The notes: generated from the letters alone by a model not told the origin. A stretch of 64,000 nt of DNA from Sweltsa coloradensis (GCA_024449915.1 JAMZAV010000106.1:372001-436000); one strand, 5' to 3'; shown: positions 34,011 through 46,589, counted from the first letter of the stretch. Numbers and translations: made by a program.

Positions 34011-34461
34011 ATGTTGTGTTTGTAATTCTTAATATAATTTTGATTTGCCGAGAAAAATACGCTCCCTAATATTATATTTTTCGTATTCCTTGTTCAGATT
34101 ACTTAGATGTGTGAAATGATATTCATTACTAACCGTGCTGAGCTATAGTAGCATGGTCTTGTTCTTGCTATTCATATAATCGAAGTAGGCTCATTGAGTT
34201 TTTGTTTTATATTAACCTTCCCTTCTCGTCAGTTTTGTGTACAGAAACACACTTTCAATGTCATACGCCGCGTTGTTGGATGAGCGTATATGGTGCATTG
34301 AGCTGCCATGTGTTACGCGGATTTTCTGTTGTTCTGTGAAAAAAACATTTCTTAGTCGAAGATTTATTTTAATTAAATTAAATTTTTAAAAAAATTAACT
34401 TAATTTTTTTAATTAAATTAAATAAAAAATTAACTTAATTTTTTAATTAATCGTAATTTTT
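34011..34461. other. AT-rich stretch with TTAATTAAATT repeats
   Basis: Unique to about 34,350, then simple TTAATTAA/AAATTAAC repeats at 34,363-34,460. No gene. Confidence 0.5.
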
Positions 34462-34880
34462 TAAAAAGAAAAAAATCGTAAAATTGCAATTTTCATAAGA
34501 AATAATTATTTGATTGCGCTCAAATTTAACACGAATATATAAGTTCATGAAATTAAGGTTCTGTAAAAAAATCATTACAATCGGATAAAGCATGTAGGTG
34601 TTATAAGTCAAAGAATTGTTTTAAAAATCGAAAAAAATCGTGAAATTGCGTGTTTTGTGAGAAAAAATTTCCCGATTGCGCTCAAAAACGTGACGTGGCA
34701 GTTCTAAGTTCAGAGATTTAGAAGGCCTCCATAAAATTTCATCGCAATCGGAGTATCGGTTTTGCCGGAATCGTGTGTTAACAACACACAAAAATACAAA
34801 AAAAAAAAAAAAACATTCCGGATTTTTTTTTCCAGTGTAGTGAAATGGAATCTTCGCTTCGCTCGCTACGCTCGCTACGC
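34462..34880. repeat. Two ~162-bp degenerate tandem units plus a CGCTACGCTCG end
   Basis: 'gattgcgctcaaa' occurs at 34,512 and 34,674, and 'aaaatcgt.aaattgc' precedes both, giving a 162-bp period. After the second unit come an A-run, a T-run and CTTCGCTTCGCTCGCTACGC at about 34,852. That end resembles the CGCTCGCTTCGCTCGC end of family B, although the body is different. Confidence 0.6.
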
Positions 34881-35540
34881 TCATCCAATCACGCAGCGTC
34901 TAGACCAAAGTGTACGCCAAGTTCGCTGTCTGGTTGACCTTTTTGCTTTATGTTTCTTCACACAGACGGCGGGGAGCTGGATTTTAAAAGCGTACTCATA
35001 TTTTGTGTTGATGTTGTTTTAGATTTGATTGATAACTAGAATATATTATAATCGAATGCAAAACACAATAATTATTTGTAATATTACCACTGGTGTTTCA
35101 ATTCTGTGTTCTATGGTTCTGAGGACAAACATAGTCATATACATAGTAACAATTGTACATGAAACACATCCATTGTCTTTAATTCAGCTCAATTGTTCAG
35201 CCAATTAATTTTGCACGCATTACAAGCGAATTTATTACAGGATTTCACCATTCATCGTGTTTCAAGTATTTCACATGCATTGATAAATCACCGTATAAAA
35301 CCCACTAGATAGAATTCATAAATACAACATTATTGAAATGGCTGATGCTTTTTGTCTCTACTCAGTTATCATAGTTTTATAATTATTATCATTGTAACGT
35401 ATAGTGCCTAAATAAAATGTGTCAATCTAGGATAGAGGTAAAATAAATAAATAAACAAATAAATCAACTAACGTTTTATAATATGTATTTACATTTTTAT
35501 AAATTGACATTTGCATTGTAAACACGTTATATATAATAAT
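34881..35540. other. Unique sequence, no gene recognised
   Basis: No repeat family recognised, apart from a short (AAAT)n run at about 35,445. No open frame of note. Confidence 0.45.
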
Positions 35541-35655
35541 AATAGGGCCACGGATCACCATTGATCGAAATCGAGTACAATCTGTCTGTCAAGATACCAG
35601 CTTGCTGGATTCAAACGCACAACTTTCTGATTTTCTGATCGCGACACTTAAAAGT
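35541..35655 (-). repeat. tRNA-derived SINE, degenerate copy 6
   Basis: 'gtcaagataccagcttgctggattcaaacg' (35,578 onward) and 'ctgattttctgatcgcgacact' follow the order of SINE copy 3 ('cagctagaattcctgg...gatttgaacc...attagaatatcgcgaac'). Strongly diverged. Confidence 0.35.
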
Positions 35656-36910
35656 GTCAAATTAAAGCACATACCTACAAGAGCAGGCAGCAGAATATCT
35701 CATGAACAGGGTTATTTTTTATGGTGTATTCTCTGTATAAGAAGTCGTGACCAGCGGTGATGCGAAACAGCGCAACCGAAGTTCGCCTGGGATAATTTCC
35801 AGTTTTAATATTTCTCTTCCAAAGGTACCTATACCTAAGTTTTTCCTCTCTCTTAATTTTATAATTGTGTGAGTTGTCACCCTTAACCGCTTGCGGAGGA
35901 TAATATTTAAAACAAGTTCTGGTGATATATTAAAAAAGAATTTATTTGCAATTACATTGTTTTTTATGTATTGTTTCGTTAATGAAGCCACATTGCAACA
36001 AGACATATGTAAATGTAAATAAATTTAACTAGTTATGGTTTTCAATAGTTACTAAATTGCGTTAAAAGTTTGGAATTTCAATAGCAACCCATTGCGTTAC
36101 AAGTATGGAGGATGGTTTGCAATAATAACTCATGGAATAACGCCATACATTATTATTGTTTGGTGTTGTGTGTGTGTGAGCACCTCGCATTTCAAATTTA
36201 CACCATTTGCTCGAGCCAAGAGCAAACTTCCACATTCCGACACACCCACAAATCAAACCAGATTATAACGTGAGTGTAGCGATAACCGTGAAAAACGCAC
36301 GCAATGGAAGCCGTTCTGAGCTGTTTATGTTGAGAGCAGTTGCGATATTCTTACACATGGCAACGCCGCAAGATGGAATGTATCGCGTCATACAGACGGA
36401 TGGTGCGCGGTGATGCCACACGTAACTAGGGCGACGTTGCCAGAGTGGGCACAGTATTGCGTTTAATTTTATGTTTAGTTAAGTGTATAATCAATTACCG
36501 TTCATTATTTTTTATTTTTATGATATCTAGTGTTTATCCCTTTCCGGATCACACTACTTGTTTGAAATACTTTATGGTAGCCATTTTCTTTTTATAAATT
36601 TATTATCAAATTTATTATTTGATTTCTTTGAAAAATTTGAACCCTTTAAAACATTTGTCGAGTTGAGTTCAGTATAACAAACTTAAAGTAGTAGTATCAA
36701 CACACAATTTGAAAATGTGTACTTATGACAATATTTCAAAATACCTTCATGTCTATATATATTTTATGTTCGAACAGTTTCAACGTGTTTAAGAATGAGT
36801 CAATATTATCCTATCAGAGTGACAGAAAGCTATGTGTTCTCAGTGCTGTGGAACTCTTAACGTATAAACGTGCGTATTGTTGATGCTGTAGTCCTGCCCA
36901 TATTGATAGT
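35656..36910. other. Unique sequence, no gene recognised
   Basis: Frames of 64-95 codons overlap on both strands without recognisable motifs. A (GT)n run near 36,166 is the only simple repeat. Confidence 0.5.
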
Positions 36911-36959
36911 ATCATCCTCCTTTGTAAATCAGTTTTTACAATTGAATGGGAAAGACGTT
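36911..36959 (-). repeat. Family C fragment
   Basis: The reverse complement reads 'caa.gtctttcc.attcaatt' then 'aaaactgatttacaaaggag', the family C start with small changes. A 136-codon minus-strand frame (36,814-37,224) runs through it. I recognise no domain in that frame, and the repeat overlap makes a host gene unlikely. Confidence 0.5.
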
Positions 36960-37882
36960 GAGACAAATGAAATACCACGATCGAATTGTCTCGTCGTTTG
37001 AGAGTGTGCCTTTCTGCTCCATTTAAACAGCAGACACTCCGGCTGCAAAGACGAGTCCTTGTTAATCTAAAGAGGCATCGTCTGTATTGTTTTCTGTATG
37101 AACCCTGAAGGCGACACACTGTTGACTGGAGTAGTATCTCCACCTTTTGTTGTCTTTTAAGCTGGGAAAACAAATCACTCAATGTTTCATTCGGTAGAGA
37201 AAAGTTCCTGGGTGGATTTATCAAATTCCCCGCCGATCCGGTGTTCGATTATTCTTGCCTCTCTCTCTCTCTCTCTCACACGCGACCCCGCTCTTCTGTG
37301 GCTGAGCCGATGTCGCTGGCTAATTGGTGTTCGTCGAACGCAGATGCTCCTGCCGCCAGACACGCTAGGCTACACGCCTCGCACTGACATGTCGGTTCAC
37401 ACAGTACGTACAACCCGGCAGTGTTCGCGTTCACATACACCAATGTACGCGCGTGGCTGTCTGGTTACATCCCAACGTTTCAAAATATAAAAAAATCTTA
37501 TCACGAGACACTTAATGTTTTAAATTATTGATTATTTTTAGTCTACCTACTCAGATGTTCTAGTACAACAAAACCCTAATTGATGGTCAAAACGTGTTAT
37601 GTAAAATGACTTATCCCTTCATCGCGCATGTGCGTGAAATATTTATTTATTTATTTATTATTTAAAACACATGATATGTATGGGTGTATAAAAATATATT
37701 TAGAACAGTTTTCACTGTGTAATCCGTAAATCCTTGTGTTAGGTCTAAGATATAGTGCTTATGATGTAAGAGCCCTAAAAGTAAATATATGAATGTGTAT
37801 ATGATTTTATTCGTAGTAGTATAAAAATTACATATTACAAAATTTGGTATTCAAACAAAGGATAATTATGAAAGAAGTGATA
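36960..37882. other. Unique sequence, GC-richer at 37.2-37.5 kb
   Basis: A (CT)n run at about 37,258-37,276 lies in a GC-richer patch. Frames on both strands are not recognisable. Confidence 0.45.
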
Positions 37883-37965
37883 GTATACATCACTGCCTCC
37901 TAGATGTTCGTCGTGGTCTCTCGTACGAGGAGCCACGACGAACATCTAGGAGCAGTGGTATATAT
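37883..37965. repeat. Near-perfect palindrome / hairpin
   Basis: The sequence is symmetrical around 37,924/37,925, where the centre reads TCGTACGA. CTCCTAGATGTTCGTCGTGG (37,897-37,916) pairs with all 20 bases of 37,933-37,952. With a one-base bulge and a few wobbles, pairing extends to 37,883-37,965. No spacer separates the arms. Confidence 0.9.
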
Positions 37966-40900
37966 AATAACAATCCCAATGTTGTTTTACATAGTGTAAT
38001 AAACTAATTAAAAGTAGAAGAGTACAATGCTACGCAGGTTTCATGCGCTAGACCCAAGTTTTATGTCTTAATTAAACTTCATTTTAGCGTCAATTTCCGC
38101 GATTTCCGTAATGTGATCTTTAGTTTTCGGTCTATATTTCATAATTCCGTTTAAAAAGGTTATAATCCCCCTGAAAAGGTTATAAACAACTCATCTGCTA
38201 TTGATCAGATTATAAATTAACAACCCTTGCACAAATTTTGTTAATTAATTTTAATTGACCAATTCATGACTAATTGCTTTATTGGCGTTTTAACTGTAAA
38301 GCAATGTTAACAAAACTACCCCTTCATTCCGATTGATAAAACTCACAATAGGGATGCAAATGTAATGTTTTTATTTTGCGTACGATTCGGAAACCATTTG
38401 CTAAAAGTGTTTACTGAACGAGTACGTCACCAAATGATATCCCAAATGGTATAAAACTTTTTTTACATTCGTTTACTATCACAATGTGATTGTCTATAAT
38501 TGATTCTGCCATACGCAAATCGCTAAATCCAGATTTAATTGTCAATTTAGAAGACACATTCCGATGTTCGTTAGCCCCATATTTCCCTATGTTATTTGTC
38601 ATATCATATTCTGCAAAAAAATCTGACTTATGAACAATTGAAAATAGTACGTCATACTTTTACTTTACACATCGTTCTTATAAACCCTTTACGAGTTGAT
38701 TCATATTCAATTTATTCACTTAAAAATACACCAAATCTGAGAAGAAAATGGTCGAAAGTGCATTTTTATAAAAATTTGCAAGAAATTGCATTCAAAGGTA
38801 CTGATAATTGAATAACGTTGGAGCATCTAGCTTTTCATTACAAATCGGAGTTTATTTGAGTCTTCTGACTCTATTCGTTGACAATCGGTCCTTTTTCTGT
38901 GAGCAACGTTTTGTGCCCAATTCTGGCCGGGAGGTGCCCTCTTAAAATATAGAAATTCTATTTCACGAATAACATTATTTTCTACATTCCATCAATAAAC
39001 TTTATAATTGATTTTACTACTTACAATACTTCCACCCTGATATTAAGTAATTACAAAGCACTTATTGTTGAAAGTGCAATGTTTTAAATCGTATTGGCAT
39101 TTAGCTTTATATATTTTAGACAATTTCCATGAATATTTTAACTTCTCCTGGGCTTAGGTCTGGAGCTTCCCCGCACTTGGCCCGACGCCAGCCGCGCCCC
39201 ATTGAGGTAGTTTCCCCGTTCGCTCTCCTACTCCTAGCTACTTGCTCTGCAGTGTCTACTTTCACCCCGATGTGGCACAACGAGTAGAATGCCGTCGTTT
39301 TCATTTTTCTCGAGGAGGACTATTCACTTTTATACGACAAAGGAAGTATGATTTGCACTTTCAATTGATAGATGCACATCGATTAGTTTATAAATATTAC
39401 AAGTTCAATTGTACGTGATCAATACATATGTATACGGTTGGTTTTATATGATTAGACTTTAATTACACACAAATCTTGCCGATAGGACGGCTATTTATAC
39501 TACACAAAATGAACAATTGGCAACTCTCGTTCGTTGGGACTAAGAACATTGCTTACATTTTATCTTTTAGAGCAACAATTAATAAGGGGTGTAGGAATAG
39601 GGGGTGCAAGGAGTGCAGGTAATGGGCCCTGAGAGACTGAGGGCCCAAGGGTCTTCAAGGGGCCCCACAAAGCAGCCTTGCACCCAGGCCTTTGAGTTTC
39701 TAGCTAAACGGGCCACTCAATTCGACATATATCTATCTCAGGATCTAGAATTGGTACCGGTCGAAAAAATGGCATCAATGAATATTTCTCTCTAGTTTTG
39801 ACTTTTAATTCTATAACTTTGTCACTCAGCTATGTCTCAACACACCGATAGGCTGCGAAATCCCAAGTTGCATATTTTTACCACACTGTGGGAGGAAATC
39901 GAGCAAGAGAAATAAGATGACTGCGCTCACGATGAGCTTGATCGCTGTCTGTCTCAGTTGCGCGCGAATTGCTCGAAACAGGGAGAGCAGTCAAGACGTA
40001 TAGCTTTGCATACAATTTATTTCAAAATTCCTTTATTATCGCTAGATTGCTCCAATCAATTAGACTTTGTTTTTTAATCGTTCATTAAACATATTGATTT
40101 TACATCCATATTGTTTCTGTTGAAGATAGGCCCTACGTCTATTCCATGTACTCCGTACACTATCACTACCTCATGTATCGTTGTTTAAGTTTCGTAGCGG
40201 CATGTGTTACCGCTTTACAACACGTTACCTTGTTCGAGGGTAATTCAATTTAATTTATTCAGCAATTCACCTTTAATATCGTCCAACTAATCGCACATTG
40301 TTCAACCTCCGCATAAATAATTAAACTTATTAATGTTAATCTTTCCCCGATCCTACCCTTTAGTTTCACACATAGTGGGGGTGCGTGTTCTTCGGTTGTA
40401 GAATGGAATTATCAAATACCACCGCCCCGACGATTGCTTTTATCTGCGAGTACGACAACACACAACATAACTCCGCGGGGCTCAATCAACGGTGGCGGTG
40501 CACGAACTAAACACTCTTATCTATCTGTGGCGGTGGGTAAATCACTTCCCTAGGGAACGCGCGCGGTGCCTGTGTTTGGGTCAAGTGTTCGTGGCCGACC
40601 CCCAGGCTTAGTTAAGGTCTTCATTATTGCGTCCGTAACGACCAAGTCCCCGTCGTGTGACGGTCTTTGATTAGGCTCGTTACATAAACCACGCGATACG
40701 TGGAGACAATTCTAGCCTAGGAGATACAGAAACAATGATGGTGGACTCGCTATCCTAGATGTAGAAGATCAACCGTGCTTATCCTCGGACTAACTAGATA
40801 CGTTCAATGGTAAACAGTTTAGTTGTTTATCATGGAACCTCACGATAAATGCAACTCTAATGTTAACACATATAACCCTGTAAACGTATCGACACTGTTT

Positions 40901-41910
40901 TATTTTGTAGAAAAGGCCAACCGGCTCGCTTAGTTGAGATTGTAGAAGGATTGACAGGTTGGGAAAGCATAGAGAACATAAAGCCCGGCCTGAAGGTCTG
41001 GGGGCGACAAAACTCTTCACCTGCTGATGACAACTGCAGCTAATTTAAGTGTTTTGTTACCTTAATCACGACGCAGTTTCGTCTTCTGGAACTCGTCGCA
41101 GGCGATGGTGGCACTAAATCAGCGAACCACATACAAACAAAACTCACAACACATAACCAAACCTGAGGTAGGGCCACGCAAGAAGTAAATTCTGCACGCA
41201 TGTCATCATCATCATCAGCAAGGTTACTTCACACACCATTCATACTGAGCCACATCGTAAACACATCTAGTAAGGGGGCTATGATTGGAAGATTGATCCT
41301 AAAAGAATTACAAAAAGAGTGTAGAAGATACTCTTTATCTCATACATTCCGCCATCATTAGTAGGCCTAGCATGCTATTTTGATAAACAGAAAAGAAAAC
41401 AGTATAGGAATATGTATGTCTTCAGTGTATACGGGAGATATTTTGTCATTAGTTCACGGTGATCGGAGAAACTGTACTTTCAGAGATTAAATATTAATAG
41501 TTCAATTAGTTTGTCGCCTTGCACCAAGTGACACTTATTAGCCAATCACAGATCAGCTTCGTTCTCTGCCGCGGGCGACACGAGCGGTGCTTTAAGCGAT
41601 CACACGGCTCAGCCAATCAAAGCACAGATGTATTTTCCAACAAGATTATGCAGATAGCTACGAACTTGTTTTCCCGACATAACAACTGTCTCATCTCAAT
41701 TCACGCTAGCTCAGTATGGACCTAGACATTGGAAAACTCCGTGCACAGCACATATAATTCTTCTTGTGTTGGCTACATCAAATTCCCTTAATACATAAAG
41801 GTGACATTACTTTTACCAATGTTATTTAACATCTTATAGTAGGCTAGATCCCAGTCTCCAATACGTCCGACAGGCCCTAGCTTAGGCACTACCAAATTGA
41901 AGCGTCAATT
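37966..41910. other. Unique sequence, no gene recognised
   Basis: The patch 39,600-39,790 is GGGCCC-rich. The interval 40,240-40,680 is repeat-free with several AATTA words and GC-richer flanks, possibly regulatory. A 76-codon minus frame (40,790-41,020) and others are unrecognised. Confidence 0.45.
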
Positions 41911-42165
41911 TGACCTATTCAAGATGTCGATTTGGCGTTTCAATTAACGCGATTAAGTATGTTTCTGGATTGTTTGATATGGTTTTAGCTTGTACAGCAT
42001 GGGAATGCACAAACAGAAACAAGAAGTTATTGGTTATCATAAGGGAATTTGTTATCATCTGTGTTAATGACTTATATGCCCACCATGTCAACCTACAACA
42101 TCCTGAAACATTTTCGCTACAATCACTCCAACCTACTTTTACATACAAACTGACCTATTCAAGAT
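41911..42165. mobile_element. Segment flanked by an exact 15-bp direct repeat
   Basis: TGACCTATTCAAGAT occurs at 41,911-41,925 and again at 42,151-42,165, enclosing 225 bp. Direct repeats of this length are typical of target-site duplications made by LINE machinery. There is no poly-A end and no tRNA-like promoter inside. Frames on both strands (77 and 95 codons) are open but unrecognised, so it could be a 5'-truncated retrocopy. Other origins of the repeat are possible. Confidence 0.4.
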
Positions 42166-42832
42166 TGCTTCTAATTGACACGCCAGTGGACCAATGACTG
42201 GGGATCTATCCTACAATAGATGTTAAATATCATTGACTTTTACCGTTCCCACCACTATCACTTACATTATTTAGTTGGAGCTAGTGTAGTCTATCTCTGT
42301 ACATGAGCCAAGCTTCTCGTGGCCAGCCCTCGGCACTGTTTCCGCCTCGCGTGTGGCTAATTGCATATCCGCGTGATCGAGGGCCTTAGCCTAAGTCATC
42401 CGCCAGATATCCACCGAGGAGGTGTACACAACATCGATCCGACGAGCTTGACGGAGGCTGCCACCACTCATGCCTCTATGGCCAATAAAAATGTTAAGAG
42501 CCCTCCACCCCGCGGGCAACGCTTGCTATAGGCGATCATTACTGCCGACTACCGACTACCGGAGGTGCCATGCATAGTAATAACATGACGCGGCGGTCGC
42601 TCAATGCTAGTCGCCGGCGACACTGACAAACAACATAATGGATGGGAGGCAGGCTTGCAAGACTAGGTTTCAGAAGGTGGATGGGATTTTCCTGGCGTGC
42701 AGGGCAAAGTTAGATCGTTTCACTGGTAGGAGGGTGTGTGTGTGATTTTACAATCCTACTTCGACTCCAAACCGTCCGCAATAATACTTTTTGCCCACGA
42801 ACGAAATAATTTTACTTTACTATATGTATTTA
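42166..42832. other. GC-richer unique island, no gene
   Basis: The interval 42,300-42,620 is GC-rich and repeat-free. It holds TAATTGCATATCC (about 42,358-42,370), similar to the octamer word at 18.87 kb, and GCCAATAAAAA (about 42,481), a posterior-Hox/Cdx type site. Possible enhancer, by inference. Confidence 0.35.
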
Positions 42833-42874
42833 ACGTCTAATTCAGTTCTAAAAATTTATTTACAAAGAAGGCCC
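42833..42874 (+). repeat. Family C fragment
   Basis: 'cgtcta.attcagtt.taaaaat.tatttacaaagaagg' matches the family C start, with a deletion and several changes. Confidence 0.45.
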
Positions 42875-44050
42875 TTGGGGGTACTGCGCAACTGTATATG
42901 CGATATACTAAATTTTTCTGGTATGTCTATTTTCCTCGCATTTCTTTGAATAACGCAAATTAGATGTTTTATACAATATAGTTTTCAGAATTACAACCAG
43001 TACCATTCTCACGGTGGTTTTGATTAGGCGTCGAAAAGCTTCTCATCTCACGTCCATCCCATCTTTGACGTGTGGGATGAATTCTCGTGTTGTTAATCTA
43101 AATTCAACCACATTTTGATTGGCTTTTCCTCGCTTACTAATAATGTTTGCCGCTCATTCTTGTGTGTTAATTGGTCCGATCGCTCGATGTGCTCTGTTTT
43201 AAGTTGATCTCATTGTGGTGCGCTGTATTGTGTCTTGATGATAACACAGGGTGGACCATATACTTAACTACATTCACATTGCACGAGTTATTGTTAGTGC
43301 AGCTGTACTCTGCAGACACCCGAAACATTGAGGAATAATATTTGGCACTGAAGGAGACGTGGAGAGCATACTCATCCAACTTAGACAGAAATGATTAAGT
43401 AATACATTTGAACAATTGTTTCTGTTTTGTTTGTTTTACTATTGTCCAAAGAGTAAGTTATCAAATACAGTATTAACAGCTTTAATCCCCGGTTAGTTAT
43501 TTTCTTAACATTGATCATTGCACCACTGTTCATACATAATTTTCTTACAACATTGCGCTAGTTTTTTTGATCGCAAACACTAGTTTTTGCTCAATGTTAA
43601 ATTAATGAAATTTTCTCCCATATAGTTATTTATTTTTCTCGATGAACTAAGTTGTTTACTGACACATTTTCACATAACTTAGGCGTCACCAGTTTGATGC
43701 GTTACTTATGCGGACCCCCTTAGGATTTTGTTCCGATTAATTCCTGTGGCGATCGAGGAAAAGTGGTAATAACACGTTTAAAACAATAAGCATAAAACAA
43801 AATATCCTAGAAAACATTTTTCAAGTGTATAAAATATAAAATACCGTTCATGAACTTCTGATTTTTAAATTCATTACTTTATTTTTTTGTGTAATTCACA
43901 TTTTGCCACGCCCTCATTTATAAACTAGAAACTAAGACAATACTTCGGTTACTATTATAAGAAAGATGCTACTAGACAGCAGAACACTCTTGCTCTCTTT
44001 ACGCCAACCAAGTGTTTCTTGAGAAGCCTTGAAATAAAGATTGGTGCATT
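42875..44050. other. Unique sequence, no gene recognised
   Basis: No repeat family seen. A 70-codon minus frame (43,167-43,379) is unrecognised. Confidence 0.45.
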
Positions 44051-44067
44051 TGGTGGAGGTGCCGGGT
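44051..44067 (+). repeat. Solo tRNA-Ala-CCA-complementary word after an LTR-like end
   Basis: An exact TGGTGGAGGTGCCGGGT. Just upstream, 'cttgaaataaagattggtgca' contains AATAAA and ends CA two bases before the word. This is the order expected at an LTR end followed by a primer-binding site. No second LTR was found downstream in the window. Confidence 0.7.
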
Positions 44068-45763
44068 TGTAAATTGTAATTTACCATTGCAAATCAAGAA
44101 TTATCTTTTCAAGCAGACTGAAACAATCTACTCATTATTAATACCTGTACACAATGATTTAAATACACACCTTGGTTTGTTGTATGTCACTATTTAACAC
44201 TTATAATCAGTGGTGTATTGCTAAAATAAGAAGTGCCGGAACGCACCATGTACGATCGTTTTAAAACACGTTCATAATATGAAAGGCAGATTTGTTTTAC
44301 ATTGTCAAGGAGCCAAGGGGTGCATGGTTGTTAGTAAGAAACTAATAACTAATACAGTTGACGTTAAGCATTGCGTTTATGAATGATAAAAATGTTACTT
44401 ATGACTTACCCTTAACAATGTTTAGTTCTATTTCCTATGTTTTAGTATGCGGGTGCTTTTAAAAACCTTGTTAGTGGTCTCAACTTCGGATTCATTTAAA
44501 CCGTAGTTGTAAAATTTTATCTTTTGATTTGATTGTGCTTTAGCTCCCCCTCTCTAATGTTTTCAGCGCTAATGTGTGATTAAGACTTTGAGTGCTCACT
44601 GCTCAATTTTTTTTTACAATTATGTACCATCAATGGATGTACGTTGCGCTGTACGACTGATTGAGTAACGAAGTGCCCCGCCGCGCTAACAGGCTTAGCA
44701 CCACGTATTTCCAAAAAGATATAAACATTCCCATTTACCAGTGAGGCTTGATTGAACAAAACACGCATCAAATGACTAAAAGGAAGGAGCAGAGCATAAA
44801 ATATGATTTCAATTAACAATATTTCCTAGGACAAACACTTCATTTGGTATATTTTGTGAACACATTTGAACCATTAAATACTAGAAAAAGAAACGGAACG
44901 TCGTTCCGGCCCCAATACACCACTGCTTATAATTGTGTTGTCATATATATCTAACAACGGCCCGCTACTATAAGTGACATCTTTGAACAAGTATGTATCC
45001 CTGAAAGCCAGTCGTCATGGAACTAATTCCCAGTGTTAGCTATATCAATCATATCTAGTTCTCGTTTTTATATGAACTACTTTTCGCTCGATTTCTGTAA
45101 AAGAACCTTAACATTAAACTCTTGTCTTTACAAATTGCTGTTTAATCCCCTGAAAATAAGAAACGTCTAGGGGAATTTTGCTTTCGAAAGAAATATCGTA
45201 GTTTTTTGTTGAAGTGTTTTGACATCATGCGGAACTTCGTTGTATAAAAAGGGACAAAAGTCACAAGCATGAAAATTGGATGAGGTATTATAGTAGATAG
45301 TAGTAATTTATTTCCGACTGCTATGGCAAACGCTATTTTGCTTCTTTAAATGCGGAGTGGAAAGTTGTGCAAGAATGACTGAAAATGACAGTTATTTTAC
45401 GGAAATTGTCAAACAATGCTCGGTATTTTGATAGTGCATGTCTGGAATGCGTTCTGCTCGACTCACCCCGTTCCAAAAGTGCACAAACTTAGCACTTAAA
45501 CTCAATTGTCACTTGCCAGGACAACTACAATAATTCTCAGTTTTATACAAAATTGAAAATTATACATTGTAGTTGAGCAGATGGCTAATAATATGCTTAT
45601 TTCCATTGTCTCTCCTGTGTGTATGCTATAGCGCAAGATTGCATTTTGCTGTTGCAAATTTTATGAAAAGTTATGACCTTCATTTATTTTGTCCTTTCTG
45701 TGCCAAAATCAATATGATGTTTAAGGAGACCTCTTCCACAAACGAGCCAAATTTCATGCTTAC
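44068..45763. other. Unique sequence, no gene recognised
   Basis: No repeat family or recognisable frame. The 79-codon minus frame (44,580-44,819) has no known motif. Confidence 0.45.
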
Positions 45764-45847
45764 GTCCGTGGAAGACTGATCGATTCCCCCCACTCCATCG
45801 TCATTAGGGGCAGAAACGCATTTGGCAAGGACCGGATATGAATTCTG
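45764..45847 (-). CDS. Candidate internal exon, function unknown
   Basis: On the minus strand the frame open from 46,024 to 45,680 crosses a plausible intron-exon pattern. 'attctaatttgcag' ends at 45,848, and a donor GAC/GTAAGC follows 45,764. The exon between is 84 bp, exactly 28 codons, starting and ending in phase 0. The upstream frame to about 45,974 is also open, Ser/Pro/Thr-rich and GC-richer than its surroundings, so a longer exon (45,764-45,974, weak acceptor AAACAG) is an alternative. The peptide is polar, with an Asn-Asp-Asp-Gly stretch; I recognise no domain. A plus-strand frame also overlaps it. This is the best coding candidate in the window, but still weak. Confidence 0.2.
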
Positions 45848-46092
45848 CTGCAAATTAGAATCTGTCGAGAGCTGCGATGCCGAGGGCGAAGGCGAGGGCC
45901 ACCTACCGTCGAGCGGTTTAAAATGCAGATGCGACGTACGCCCAGTTGTCACCGGCGCGGAGGGATGGTGTGAACTGTTTCTCTTGGCGATCAAGGTCAG
46001 GATCAGGGGGTGTAAAATGATCATATTCTCATGTTTTGTATGGTCTACTGGGTCAAATATGCGTTCTTTTCCTAAAAGGGCTTCTTTTTCCC

Positions 46093-46314
46093 TGATTTGC
46101 TGTTCCTAATTTTTGGCAAACTTCATATTTGTTTGAGTGGGATCGTCTAATAAATCAGTTTTATCTTTCCGTTTTCCTTTTTTGATTCTTTTTCGTTTAT
46201 TTATATCTTTTTTTCTTCATAATCTTTTATTTTCTGTTTTTCCCTTTTATATTTGATTCATTAATTAATTTCATCCTTTGTAAATTAGTTTTTTAACTGA
46301 ATAGGATATAGACG
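46093..46314 (-). repeat. Family C, long copy
   Basis: It matches 57,194-57,490 in reverse. The family start (rc 'gtctatatcctattcagtt', 'tttacaaaggatg') is at the high end, then an A/G-rich middle, then 'tttattagacgatcccactc' and 'gtttgccaaaaat.aggaacag' at the low end. The two copies show that family C is at least 220-300 bp long with a conserved far end. Confidence 0.7.
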
Positions 46315-46589
46315 TTAAATTAATTAATAAATAAATAAAATAAATACACATTTACTTTGACTTTTGTATTTTGACATTTGTACATTTGTTTTAAATAAAG
46401 TAAACCGTGAGTATTATCAAGTTCAAGTAAATATCAGATCGAAATTACAAAGTTATTGTAACTAACAAAATGTGAGAGTGTATCAGCCTTCGAAGTTCCG
46501 GGCATTCTTGACAATCCGGACTATGCCGTGCAAAAATCCTTAACCTAATAGGAATGCCCGCTGTATGGCACACATCAGATTTACCCTGT

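Noticed and set aside
36814..37224. 136-codon minus-strand frame
   Set aside because: It runs through a family C fragment and shows no recognised domain. A decayed repeat is more likely.
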